Notes under the pieces: generated by a model | Databases searched by the model: none | Told to the model about the DNA's origin: nothing | Seen by the model: the letters and a program-made list of their open reading frames with translations, nothing else | Program-made: the position numbers and the translations under genes | From: Actinomadura rudentiformis | GTDB taxonomy: Bacteria; Actinomycetota; Actinomycetes; Streptosporangiales; Streptosporangiaceae | Reading direction: 5' to 3' | Length of the DNA: 64,000 bases | NCBI RefSeq assembly: GCF_008923185.1 | Contig: NZ_WBMT01000011.1 | Span: forward strand, 124,001-188,000 | Shown: in pieces, positions 32,609 to 40,980 of the stretch | Layout of the letters: every line of letters starts with the position of its first letter | Numbering within the stretch: position 1 is the first letter of the stretch

Positions 32609-32850
32609 CCGAGCTGGCGGCCTTCGCCGGGCTCGGGCTGATCATGGCTTTCAAGGACGACTGCTTTGATTCTCTGGAAAACGTGGAGCCACTGAACGCC
32701 CCGTCCAGTCCGTACACCGAACTGGCCGCTGCCCGGCGCGAGCTGGCCCTGTGCCGGGCCGCAGCCGGCTTGCCCTGTCACTCTCCGAACTCCGTGGTGC
32801 CGCCCCCGAAGGATGGTCGACCGCGCCGTAGGAACTTTTTTGGGTGTGCT

Positions 32851-32876
32851 GTCGATCCGGTTGTCTCTCGTTCGAC
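32851..32876 (+). promoter_or_regulatory. GTCGA-N16-TCGAC motif upstream of the hydrolase gene
   Basis: GTCGATCCGG and GTTCGACG lie 37 bp before the hydrolase ATG. I associate this kind of half-palindromic GTCGA/TTCGAC spacing with ECF-sigma-linked genes in actinobacteria, but from memory only; no sigma gene is adjacent. Confidence 0.25.
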
Positions 32877-32912
32877 GCAGGGGTAAGAGGCAGACCTGAC
32901 CAGGAGGATCAA

Positions 32913-33710
32913 ATGAGCACCCTGACCATGCAGACCCTGGACGTCCCCGGCGCGCGCCTGCACTATGAGGTACGCGGCGAGGGCCCGCTGGTGGCGCTCG
33001 TCGGCGCCCCGATGGACGCGGCGGCGTTCGAACCGCTCGCGGACCTGCTCGCCATCGACCACACGGTGCTGACGACGGACCCGCGCGGAATCAACCGCAG
33101 CCCGGTGCACGATCGCGAGGAAGACTCCACCCCGGACCTGCGCGCCGACGACCTGTCCCGGCTCCTCGCCCACCTGAACGCCGGTCCCGCCGTGGTCCTG
33201 GGCTCCAGCGGAGGGGCGGTGACGGCCCTCGCCCTCGCGCAGACCTGTCCGGAACAGATCGCCACCGTCATCGCCCACGAGCCTCCACTGGTCGAACTGC
33301 TCCCCGACCGCGCCGACCTCCATGCGGGCACGGAGGACATCATCGCCACCTACCTTGGCGGCGACGTCCTCGCGGCATGGCGGAAGTTCATGGTTCAGGC
33401 GAACATCGACCTGCCCGAAGAGGCGATCGAGGCGATGTTTGGAGGCGAGCGAGACCCGCAGACGGTGATGGACGAGCGCCGCTGGTTCGAGCACGAACTC
33501 CGCGAGACCACACACTGGCGCCCTGACCCGGACCGCATGACCCGCATCATCGTCGCCATCGGCGAGGACTCGGCGGGGCAGATCTGCGACCGGGCTTCCA
33601 GGGCCCTGGCCTCGGCCCTCGGCATCGAGCCCGCGATGTTCCCCGGCGGCCACACCGGCTTCGTCGACGACCCCGCAAGGTTCGCCGCCCGCCTGCGCGA
33701 CTTCTTGTAG
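32913..33710 (+). CDS. Alpha/beta-hydrolase family protein
   Basis: 265 aa, start fixed by AGGAGG six bases upstream. The fold: LHYEVRGEGPLVALVGAPMD, strand-loop TTDPRGINRSP, nucleophile elbow VVLGSSGGAVTAL with Ser at about residue 99 (Gly-Ser-Ser-Gly-Gly), and the catalytic His in PGGHTGFVDDP near the end. Similar small hydrolases are annotated as esterases or peroxidase-like; substrate unknown. Stands alone; downstream is a gene-poor stretch. Confidence 0.85.
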   Translation: MSTLTMQTLDVPGARLHYEVRGEGPLVALVGAPMDAAAFEPLADLLAIDHTVLTTDPRGINRSPVHDREEDSTPDLRADDLSRLLAHLNAGPAVVLGSSGGAVTALALAQTCPEQIATVIAHEPPLVELLPDRADLHAGTEDIIATYLGGDVLAAWRKFMVQANIDLPEEAIEAMFGGERDPQTVMDERRWFEHELRETTHWRPDPDRMTRIIVAIGEDSAGQICDRASRALASALGIEPAMFPGGHTGFVDDPARFAARLRDFL

Positions 33711-33957
33711 CCACCTGCTCTCACCACGGCGAAGGGGTTGTGCCGATGCTGCCCGATCGGCCGCGCCCTTCGTGAAAGCGGTTGTGCCGTGGTGTGGGCG
33801 TGCCTGTAGGCCCGGCGTGGTGGTGCGCCGGGCCGCAGGCTGGATTATGGGTGTTTCAAGCCGCCAAGTGGTCGTCGTGCCAGGGGTTGGCGGCCGGGTC
33901 GATGGGTCTGCCGCGTGTGGATCTGGCGATCCCGTCGGATGGCAGGGCCCGATATCG

Positions 33958-34005
33958 AGATCTTCAGGACCACCCTGCCGCCGGCCGGGCGGGGTGCTGA
34001 GCCAG
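33958..34005. repeat. Diverged 48-bp direct repeat, copy A
   Basis: Matches 34204-34251 at 40 of 48 positions; most differences are C-to-T. Lies in the gene-free stretch 33711-34291, which holds no reading frame I can support. Confidence 0.7.
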
Positions 34006-34203
34006 AGGGGTGACCCTTGCCGCCCTTCGCGATGCGGTGCAGCAATAATCGGCAGATAGGCAAAGCTGTTGGTAACAACAAACCCTTGACTCTGGCGGTT
34101 TCCCGTGCTCTTGCGCAGCTGAGTCGGAACATCAGTCAACATGAAATCCGCGCGTCAGCAACATGCTGTGCCTGCCGCCTGCATCTTTGTCGCTGTTGCT
34201 TTT

Positions 34204-34251
34204 AGATCTTCAGCACCATCCTGCTGTCTGCCGGGTGGGGTGTTGGGCCAG
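34204..34251. repeat. Diverged 48-bp direct repeat, copy B
   Basis: Second copy of the repeat at 33958-34005, 246 bp downstream in the same orientation. The DNA between (34030-34200) is lower in GC than the rest of the window. Confidence 0.7.
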
Positions 34252-34291
34252 GTGCGCTCTTGGGAAGACGGCGGGCCATGGCGATTAGTTA

Positions 34292-34630
34292 TTAGGCCGG
34301 GATGGGCTGCTTGGTCAGGGCGATGTAGGTGGGGTCGTCCGGCAGGCTCTGGTGGATGACCAGGCGGGCCGTGTAGATGTGGTTTTCGATGGGCCTCGGT
34401 AGGAGACACGGACGGTGCAGCTGGGGCCGGGCTTGAGCTCGTAGTTGGCGCAGGTCTTGTCGGCGTAGAAGTTGGCGTCATCCAGCATCACGAAGTTGTA
34501 GAGCTTCATGGAAGCGGTGCCCGTGTTGCGAAGGGTGACTTCCTGCGTGCATTCGTCGCCGGGGCAGACCAGGCCGTGGGTGTGGCGCAGGCCGAGTGCC
34601 CGGAGGATGTCCGCGGTGGGCTTCTTGCCA
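34292..34630 (-). pseudogene. Frameshifted remnant of an Ig-like (choice-of-anchor D type) protein
   Basis: Read on the minus strand from about 34629, one frame gives GKKPTADILRALGLRH, CPGDECTQEVTLRNTGTASM, DDANFYADKTCANYELKPG and SCTVRVSYRG. The reading then needs a shift near 34390-34400 to continue as PIENHIYTARLVIHQSLPDD and PTYIALTKQPIPA, ending at TAA (34292-34294). NTGTAS ... LKPGPSCTVRVSY ... YTARLVI is the pattern of Ig-like domains in extracellular proteins. No start codon or signal peptide remains, so it is debris joined to the neighbouring remnant. Confidence 0.55.
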
Positions 34631-35004
34631 TACCTGACTGATCCGGAAGTGGAAAATGCTGAGCGTCACGCGCCAGTCGACCATTCCCAGGGCGTACATG
34701 ATGCCGATGTACTCGTAGGTGAACGCGACGTTGCGCGTCTTGGAACGAACGGGCTCCGGGAGGCGTCCATCCCGCCGTCAGGGCTGTGCTCCTGGGCCAG
34801 CCTGGTCAGCACGTAGTGCTGGTCGCTCTGAAAATCCTTGTCGCGGATATTGCGCATGGCCACCTCAAGAAGCATGGTCATGTCGCTTGACGAGTGCGCA
34901 TGACGCAGCTGCCGCAGTGTGGTGAATCCCGAAAGTGCCAAGGCGATGAGGGAGATCGTGTTGTACACGGCTCCAGGGTGCGAGCGGTGGAACGGGATGA
35001 CCAC
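34631..35004 (-). pseudogene. Frameshifted remnant of a DUF4760-like small membrane protein
   Basis: Minus strand: AVYNTISLIALALSGFTTLRQLRHA, then MTMLLEVAMRNIRDKDFQSD and QHYVLTRLAQEHSPDGG in one frame. A one-base shift near 34760-34775 is needed to continue with RLPEPVRSKTRNVAF, TYEYIGIMYALGMVDWR and VTLSIFHFRISQVW. The order, an N-terminal helix followed by a helical soluble domain with an EYIGIMYALG-like core, resembles actinobacterial DUF4760-type proteins (from memory). The frame is broken and the C-terminus is replaced by the next remnant. Confidence 0.55.
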
Positions 35005-35096
35005 CGCCGGATGGCGTAGCCATTTTGGTGGAGCTGCCCTTGTTTGTCGGGCGTTCCTGGTAGGACAGGGAGCCGACGATCAGTGAGAGGACGCGC

Positions 35097-36026
35097 ATGG
35101 GCGTATACGAGCACCTCATGGGGTACGCCGGGCTCCGGGTCGAGTCGTTCACCGAGGAGACCGGGCCGGACACCGAGCTTCCCGGGGCGGGGGAGGTGGC
35201 CTGGGCGATTCGCACGAGCTTCGACGAGGATCCGTTCGACGGCGTCTTCGCCGCGTTCCTGGAACGGGTCGACACCACCGAGGTGACGGCTCTGATCATC
35301 GGCTACTGGGGGGCCTCGTACGACGAGGAGTGCGCGGATCCGGTGGCGCTGCTGACCGGGGCGGCCGATCGGTTCCCCAAGCTGCGGGCGCTCTTCCTGG
35401 GCGACATCACCGGGGAGGAGTCGGAGATCTCGTGGATCGAGCAGTCCGATGTCAGCCCCCTGCTCGCCGCGTTCCCCCTGCTGGAGCGGTTCGAGGTGCG
35501 GGGCGGGCAGGGACTGCGGCTGAGCCCGTTCCGCAGCGATGTGCTGAAGGTGCTGCGGTTCGAGTCGGGCGGCCTGCCTGCGGAGGTCGTCCGGGCGGTG
35601 GGCGCGAGCGATCTGCCCAACCTGGAGCAGCTGGACCTGTGGCTGGGGGTCGACGAGTACGGGGGGAACACCACGGTCGCGGATCTCGCGCCGGTGCTCA
35701 GCGGGGAGCGGTTTCCCACGCTGCGGCGGCTCGGGCTGGAGGACGCCGAGATCCAGGACGAGATCGCGGCGGCGGTGGCCGGGGCGCCGGTCGTCGCGCG
35801 GCTGGAGTCGTTGAGCCTGGCCATGGGGATGATGACCGACGACGGAGCCGAGAGCTTGTTGTCCGGGCAGCCGCTGACCCATTTGAAGCGCCTCGATCTG
35901 CACCATCATTTCCTGTCCGACGCCATGATGGAGCGGGTGCGTGCGGCCCTGCCCGGTGTCGAGGTCGATCTGAGCGAGCAGGAGACGCCGGACGACGACT
36001 GGCGTTATGTGGCGGTCTCGGAGTAG
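35097..36026 (+). CDS. STM4015-family leucine-rich-repeat protein, copy 1
   Basis: 309 aa, ATG with GAGAGGA upstream. The N-terminal 90 residues (VAWAIRTSFDEDPFDGVFAAFLERV, VTALIIGYWGASYDEE) precede leucine-rich repeats: FPKLRALFLGDIT, FPLLERFEVRGG, LKVLRFESGGLP, LPNLEQLDLWLGV, FPTLRRLGLEDAEI, LTHLKRLDLHHHFL. This is the STM4015 family, always found with radical SAM and ATP-grasp genes. LRR domains bind proteins, so it may present a substrate or scaffold the enzymes. First gene of the six-gene unit; only six bases separate its stop from the second copy. Confidence 0.85.
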   Translation: MGVYEHLMGYAGLRVESFTEETGPDTELPGAGEVAWAIRTSFDEDPFDGVFAAFLERVDTTEVTALIIGYWGASYDEECADPVALLTGAADRFPKLRALFLGDITGEESEISWIEQSDVSPLLAAFPLLERFEVRGGQGLRLSPFRSDVLKVLRFESGGLPAEVVRAVGASDLPNLEQLDLWLGVDEYGGNTTVADLAPVLSGERFPTLRRLGLEDAEIQDEIAAAVAGAPVVARLESLSLAMGMMTDDGAESLLSGQPLTHLKRLDLHHHFLSDAMMERVRAALPGVEVDLSEQETPDDDWRYVAVSE

Positions 36027-36031
36027 ACGCC

Positions 36032-36976
36032 ATGGCGATCGATGAGCATCTCTCCGAGTTCGACGGTTTGCCGGTCTTCACGTTCGGCTTTGACACCGAG
36101 GGGCAGTTGCCGGACGCGGCTGAGGTGGCCTGGGCCGTCCGGGGTGACTGGGGCGAGCTTGACGGATTCCCGCGGTTGTTCGAACAGTTCGTGGCGGCCG
36201 TCGACACCGCCAGAGTGACCAGCCTCATCATCGGGTTCTGGGGTTACGAGGAGCCCGTGGCGTCGAGAGCGCTGGTCGCGAACGCGGATCGTTTTCCGGC
36301 CCTGCGTGCGTTGTTCCTCGGCGACATCCTGGACGAGGAATACCACCTGTCGTGGATCGCGCAGGGGGACATCACGCCGGTGATCCAGGCGTTCCCCGGC
36401 CTTGAACGGCTGGGGGTCCGCGGGGGCGGCTCCTCGTCCTACGATCTTGTGCTGAGCCCGTTCCGCAGCGAGGCACTCAAGGAGCTGCGGTTCGAGTCGG
36501 GTGGCCTGCCCGCGGACGTCGTCCGGGCGGTGGCCGCGAGCGACCTGCCCAACCTGGAGGAGCTCGTCCTGTGGCTCGGCGTCCAGCAGTACGGGGGCGA
36601 CGCGGCTCTCGACGACCTGGCGCCGATCCTGGCCGGTGAGCGGTTGCCCGCGCTCCGGCACCTCGGCCTGCAGAACAGCGAGATCCAGGATGAGATCGCG
36701 GAGGCGCTGGCGTCCGCTCCCGTGGTGGCCTGGCTGGAGTCGTTGAGCGTGAGCATGGGAACGCTGACCGACCAGGGGGTCGAGGCCCTGCTGTCTGGGC
36801 AACCGCTGACCCACCTGAAGAGGCTCGACATGGACTACGCCTTCCTGTCGGAGCCGATGCTGGAGCGGGCTCGTTCGGCCTGGGCCGGTGTCGAGCTCTT
36901 GGCGAGCGACGCGACGCGCGAGGTGGAGTGGTCCGACGAGTGGGATGCCGGTTTCTACGTGGCGGCGTCGGAATGA
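36032..36976 (+). CDS. STM4015-family leucine-rich-repeat protein, copy 2
   Basis: 314 aa, a paralogue of the preceding gene. The shared blocks are near identical (LSPFRSEALKELRFESGGLPADVVRAV, SDLPNLEELVLWLGV, GQPLTHLKRLD), written here in part. Differences concentrate in the first 60 residues, in the loop GGGSSSYDLV, and in the C-terminus (SDEWDAGFYVAASE). That pattern suggests tandem duplication followed by divergence of surface regions. ATGA overlap with the ATP-grasp gene ties it to the operon. Confidence 0.85.
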   Translation: MAIDEHLSEFDGLPVFTFGFDTEGQLPDAAEVAWAVRGDWGELDGFPRLFEQFVAAVDTARVTSLIIGFWGYEEPVASRALVANADRFPALRALFLGDILDEEYHLSWIAQGDITPVIQAFPGLERLGVRGGGSSSYDLVLSPFRSEALKELRFESGGLPADVVRAVAASDLPNLEELVLWLGVQQYGGDAALDDLAPILAGERLPALRHLGLQNSEIQDEIAEALASAPVVAWLESLSVSMGTLTDQGVEALLSGQPLTHLKRLDMDYAFLSEPMLERARSAWAGVELLASDATREVEWSDEWDAGFYVAASE

Positions 36977-38025
36977 CGTTCACCGTCATCGGGACTCCGG
37001 GGGATCGCCGCGTGGCGTTCTTCACGGCGGCCTGTGACGTCGAGCCGCAGGTGATCGCCTGGCCGGACGTGCTCCGGGGAGCCGAGCTCGCGATCGAGCC
37101 GGGCACGTTGCTGCGCATCGACTCACCCGGTGAGGATCCCGAGGCGGATGCGTTGCTGCGCGGTCCGGGCGATCCTTCTCGGGTCGGGGGCGGGGCGCGC
37201 TGGTACGCGACGTTCACCGCGGCGCTCGAACGGATCGGCGCGACCGGAGCACGGCTTCTGAACGCTCCGGACGAGATCGCGGTGATGTTCGACAAGCGGC
37301 GTTGCCATGCGCTGCTCAGCTCCGCCGGCGTTCCCGTGCCGGTGGCGTTGCCGCAGGTGGAGAGCTACGACGAGCTCCGGGCGCGGATGGCGGCCGGGCG
37401 CGTGCCGCGCGTCTTCGTCAAGCCGGCGCACGGATCGTCGGCCGCCGGGGTCGTCGCTCTGCAGACGGGGCCGGGCGGCCGGATCAAGGCGGTCACGTCG
37501 GTGGCGATGACGCCGCGCGGCCTGCACAACTCGCTGCGCGTGCGTTCGTACGAGTCCGAACGCGAGGTCGCGGCGCTGGTCGACGCCCTCGCCCCGGACG
37601 GCCTGCATGTCGAGGCCTGGCTGCCCAAGGCGTCGATGAACGGCCGGACACTGGATCTGCGGGTCGTCGTGATCGCCGGTGAGGCGACCCACGCGGTGGT
37701 GCGGACCAGCAGGCATGCGATGACCAACCTCCATCTGGGCGGCGCGCGCGGCGATCTCGGGGCAGTACGGGACGCCTTGGGGGAGAGCGGCTGGCGGCGG
37801 GCCCTGGAGGTGTGCGAGCAGGCGGCCGGATGTTTCCCGCGCAGCCTCATGGTCGGGGTGGATCTCCTGGTCGGCGTCGGCTGGCGGCGGTTCGCCGTCG
37901 GTGAGGTGAACGCCTTCGGGGACCTGCTGCCGGGGCTGACCGGATTGCCCGGCACGTCGGCGGAGGGGCTCGACACCTACACTGCCCAGGTCAAAGCCGC
38001 CTTGTTGAGGAACGTCCTGGTATGA
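36973..38025 (+). CDS. STM4014-family ATP-grasp protein
   Basis: 350 aa from the ATG overlapping the preceding stop. An N-terminal pre-ATP-grasp region (VAFFTAACDVEPQVIAWPDV) is followed by an ATP-grasp fold: FDKRRCHALLSSAGVPVP, Lys150 in RVFVKPAHGSSAAGV, VEAWLPKA (adenine-binding side), LDLRVVVIAGEATHAVVR and the metal-binding end GVDLLV ... AVGEVNAFGDLLPG. The RimK/glutathione-synthetase-like layout predicts ATP-dependent ligation of a carboxylate to an amine or thiol. The substrate is unknown. Confidence 0.85.
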   Translation: MTFTVIGTPGDRRVAFFTAACDVEPQVIAWPDVLRGAELAIEPGTLLRIDSPGEDPEADALLRGPGDPSRVGGGARWYATFTAALERIGATGARLLNAPDEIAVMFDKRRCHALLSSAGVPVPVALPQVESYDELRARMAAGRVPRVFVKPAHGSSAAGVVALQTGPGGRIKAVTSVAMTPRGLHNSLRVRSYESEREVAALVDALAPDGLHVEAWLPKASMNGRTLDLRVVVIAGEATHAVVRTSRHAMTNLHLGGARGDLGAVRDALGESGWRRALEVCEQAAGCFPRSLMVGVDLLVGVGWRRFAVGEVNAFGDLLPGLTGLPGTSAEGLDTYTAQVKAALLRNVLV

Positions 38026-38822
38026 ACGACATGAACGATGTCATCGGCAGCCATGATGTGCTGCTGGTGACCCTCGACACGTTGCGTTACGACGTGGCGG
38101 CCGAGCTGGCGGCGGCAGGCGAGACGCCGACGCTCACGGAGTTGCTGCCGGGAGGGCAATGGGAGCGGCGGCACAGCCCCGGCAGCTTCACGTATGCGGC
38201 GCACACCGCGATCCTCGCCGGATTCCTGCCGACGCCGGCCGATCCCGGGCCCCATCCGCGGCTGTTCGCGGGGAGCTTCCCCGGTAGCGAGACCACGGCC
38301 GCGGGCACGTGGACGTTCGACGCCGCCGATCTCCCGGCCGGGCTCGCCGAGATCGGCTATCACACGGTGTGCGTCGGAGGGGTGGGCTTCTTCAACAAGC
38401 TGACGCCGCTGGGCTCGGCCCTGCCGGGCCTGTTCGCCGAGAGCCATTGGGAGCCCTCGTTCGGCGTCGCCGATCCCGGCTCGCTCGCCCACCAGATCGA
38501 CCGGATCGGCGAGGTCGTGCGCCGATTGCCCGCCGATCGTCGCCTTTTCCTGCTGCTGAACGTGTCGGCTTTGCACCAGCCCAACTGGTTCTATCTGGAC
38601 GGCGGAACGCGGGAGGACGGCGACTCGCGGACCAGCCACGCCGCCGCACTCCGTTACGTGGACGGGGAACTCGGGCGGCTGTTCGACCTGATGCGACGGC
38701 CGTGCTTCGTGATCGTGTGCTCCGATCACGGGACGGCGTACGGCGAGGACGGGCATACCGGTCACCGCATCGGCCATGAGGTCGTCTGGACCGTTCCGTA
38801 CGGGGAGTTCGTGCTCTCATGA
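38022..38822 (+). CDS. STM4013/SEN3800-family hydrolase (alkaline-phosphatase superfamily)
   Basis: 266 aa. Metal-site elements of the alkaline phosphatase/sulfatase superfamily can be seen: LLVTLDTLRYD (Asp19) near the start, a nucleophile region GSFTYAAHTAILAGFLP, and VIVCSDHGTAYGEDGHTGHRIGHE with the Asp-His pair plus later His. There is no C/S-x-P-x-R formylglycine motif, so it is not a classical sulfatase. It is shorter than secreted sulfatases (about 450-500) and has no signal peptide, so it acts in the cytosol, perhaps as a phosphotransferase or phosphohydrolase on the pathway's product. Confidence 0.85.
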   Translation: MNDMNDVIGSHDVLLVTLDTLRYDVAAELAAAGETPTLTELLPGGQWERRHSPGSFTYAAHTAILAGFLPTPADPGPHPRLFAGSFPGSETTAAGTWTFDAADLPAGLAEIGYHTVCVGGVGFFNKLTPLGSALPGLFAESHWEPSFGVADPGSLAHQIDRIGEVVRRLPADRRLFLLLNVSALHQPNWFYLDGGTREDGDSRTSHAAALRYVDGELGRLFDLMRRPCFVIVCSDHGTAYGEDGHTGHRIGHEVVWTVPYGEFVLS

Positions 38823-40123
38823 ACCCCGCCGCCAATCCCGTGACGCCTTACCAGAGCTACGTCTACGCCTACCCTCACAAGACCGCCTACCGCCCACTGC
38901 TGCCAGAGCCCAAGCTCGGCGACGTGTGGGCGGACGAGTCCCGCGACGCGCTCTTCCTCTATCTCCACGTCCCGTTCTGCGAGATGCGCTGCGGTTTCTG
39001 CAACCTCTTCACGCGCACGGGCGCACCTGAGGAGCTGACCGGCGCCTATCTCGACGCACTTGAACGGCAGGCTTCGGCGGTGCGGGACGCTTTTGGCGAC
39101 GACACCTCGTTCGCCACGGCCGCGTTCGGTGGAGGCACGCCCACCTACCTCACGGCCGCCGAGCTGGAACGGCTCTGCGACATCGCCGGGCGCTTCGGCG
39201 ATCTCGCGGCGATCCCCCTCGGGGTGGAGACGTCGCCGGCCACGTCCACGACCGACCGGCTGACGGTCCTGCGCGATCGCGGCACCACCCGGGTGTCGAT
39301 CGGTGTGCAGAGCTTCGTCGACGCCGAGGCGCGCGCCGCCGTCCGGCCGCAGAAGCCGGCCGAGGTGGAGGCCGCCCTCGACCGCATCCGTGCCGTGGGC
39401 TTCCCGGTCCTCAACATCGACCTGATCTACGGCATCGACGGGCAGACCCCGCGGTCCTGGTTGCACTCGCTCGACTCCGCCCTCGCCTGGAATCCGGAGG
39501 AGCTCTATCTCTACCCGCTCTACGTCCGCCCGCTCACCGGTCTCGGCCGCCAGGGCCGCGATTGGGACGACCAGCGGCTGGAGCTCTACCGGATCGGCCG
39601 CGACCACCTGCTCGCCAACGGATACGAGCAGGTGTCGATGCGCATGTTCCGGCTGGCGGGGAGCGGCTCCGGCGGCACCGAATACTGCTGCCAGACCGAC
39701 GGCATGGTCGGCCTGGGCTGCGGCGCGCGTTCCTACACGTCCAAGCTGCACTACTCGTTCGAGTACGCGGTGGGGGCGAGCCAGGTGCGCGGCATCATCG
39801 ACGCCTACGTCGGCGAGAACGACTTCGGCACGGCTCGCGTGGGATTCGCGCTCGATGACGAGGAACGCAGGCGGCGGCACTTCGTCCAGTCTCTCCTCCA
39901 GGCGTCAGGGCTGGAGCGCGCCGCCTACCGCGAGCGCTTCGGGGCCGACGCCGCCGATGACTTCGCCCAGGAGACGGCTGCCTTCGCCGACCACGGCTGG
40001 CTCGACCTCGACGAGAACGTCATCAGGCTCACGCCAGAAGGGCTGGCCTACTCCGACGCGATCGGGCCGGCGCTCTTCTCGGGCCGGGTGCGCGCGCTCA
40101 TGGACTCGTACGAGGCACGATGA
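38819..40123 (+). CDS. STM4012-family radical SAM protein (HemN-like)
   Basis: 434 aa. The cluster-binding triad is Cys54, Cys58 and Cys61 in FCEMRCGFCNLF (CxxxCxxC). HemN-type features follow: FGGGTPTYLTAAELERL, VSIGVQSFVDAEARA, NIDLIYGIDGQTPRSW, and a HemN C-terminal-like helical domain. It lacks the known coproporphyrinogen oxidase context. The reaction is unknown: HemN relatives include methyltransferases and heme-handling proteins. ATGA overlaps on both sides couple it to the hydrolase and the second radical SAM gene. Confidence 0.88.
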   Translation: MNPAANPVTPYQSYVYAYPHKTAYRPLLPEPKLGDVWADESRDALFLYLHVPFCEMRCGFCNLFTRTGAPEELTGAYLDALERQASAVRDAFGDDTSFATAAFGGGTPTYLTAAELERLCDIAGRFGDLAAIPLGVETSPATSTTDRLTVLRDRGTTRVSIGVQSFVDAEARAAVRPQKPAEVEAALDRIRAVGFPVLNIDLIYGIDGQTPRSWLHSLDSALAWNPEELYLYPLYVRPLTGLGRQGRDWDDQRLELYRIGRDHLLANGYEQVSMRMFRLAGSGSGGTEYCCQTDGMVGLGCGARSYTSKLHYSFEYAVGASQVRGIIDAYVGENDFGTARVGFALDDEERRRRHFVQSLLQASGLERAAYRERFGADAADDFAQETAAFADHGWLDLDENVIRLTPEGLAYSDAIGPALFSGRVRALMDSYEAR

Positions 40124-40980
40124 TGACCGGCCAGACGACCGGTCATCTGACGATCCTCTATCGAGGGCCGCTGGCCAGCTGCGACTACGACTGCCCCTAC
40201 TGCCCGTTCGCCAAGCGCCGCGACACCCCCGAGCAGCTCCGCGCCGACCGGGCGGCACTGGAACGCTTCGCCGAATGGGTGGCGGCCCAGGACCACACGG
40301 TCTCGGTGCTCTTCACGCCGTGGGGTGAGGGACTCGTCCGGTCGTGGTACCGCCGTGCCCTGATCGAGCTCAGCCATCTCCCGCACGTCGAACGCGTCGC
40401 GATCCAGACCAATCTCAGCCACCGCGTGGATTGGACTGCCGAGGCTGACCCCTCCACCCTCGCCCTGTGGACGACCTACCATCCGGGCCAGGTCCCGTAC
40501 GAGCGCTTCCTCGCCAAGTGCGGCGACCTGAACGCGCGCGGCATCCGCTTCAGCGTCGGCATCGTCGGGCAGCCCGAACATCTCGCCGCCGCCCAGAACC
40601 TGCGCGCCGACCTGCCGCCTGACACCTATGTCTGGGTGAACGCGGCCGAGGGGCGGACCTACACCGACGCGGAAGCGGCCGGCTGGACCGCGATCGATCC
40701 CCTCTTCTCCTTCAGCCGTCACCCGCACGCCAGCCGCGGCCAGGCCTGCCGCACGGGAGACACCGTGATCTCGGTGGACGGCGAGGGCACGGTCCGCCGC
40801 TGCCACTTCGTCCCGGCCGTCCTTGGCAACCTCTACGACGGCTCGTTCCGCCCGGCGCTCGCGCCGCGTCCCTGCCCTCTTGACGTATGCGACTGCCACA
40901 TCGGATACGTCCATCTGGAGCCGTTGGGCCTCTATGACGTCTTCGCCGGGGGCGTCCTCGAACGCATCCCTCACCTCTGA
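40120..40980 (+). CDS. STM4011-family radical SAM protein
   Basis: 286 aa. Radical SAM motif SCDYDCPYCPF (Cys21, Cys25, Cys28). The TIM-barrel follows with LFTPWGEGL, VAIQTNLSHRVDW and WTTYHPGQVPYERFLAKC. The C-terminal 80 residues contain six more Cys (QACRTGD, RRCHF, RPCPLDVCDC) that could hold an auxiliary Fe-S cluster, as in SPASM-type enzymes that modify peptides. Last gene of the operon; its stop overlaps the convergent MmcQ/YjbR gene by ten bases. Confidence 0.88.
   Translation: MMTGQTTGHLTILYRGPLASCDYDCPYCPFAKRRDTPEQLRADRAALERFAEWVAAQDHTVSVLFTPWGEGLVRSWYRRALIELSHLPHVERVAIQTNLSHRVDWTAEADPSTLALWTTYHPGQVPYERFLAKCGDLNARGIRFSVGIVGQPEHLAAAQNLRADLPPDTYVWVNAAEGRTYTDAEAAGWTAIDPLFSFSRHPHASRGQACRTGDTVISVDGEGTVRRCHFVPAVLGNLYDGSFRPALAPRPCPLDVCDCHIGYVHLEPLGLYDVFAGGVLERIPHL

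Noticed and set aside
33711..34291. An insertion sequence.
   Set aside because: No transposase frame, no terminal inverted repeats and no target duplication could be recognised; only diverged direct repeats.
34980..35096. A precursor peptide gene for the radical SAM operon.
   Set aside because: No start/stop frame with a ribosome site and conserved-looking core was found just upstream; absence within the window does not exclude one elsewhere.
38022..38822. Classical secreted sulfatase.
   Set aside because: No formylglycine C/S-x-P-x-R motif, no signal peptide and too short; assigned to the STM4013 family instead.
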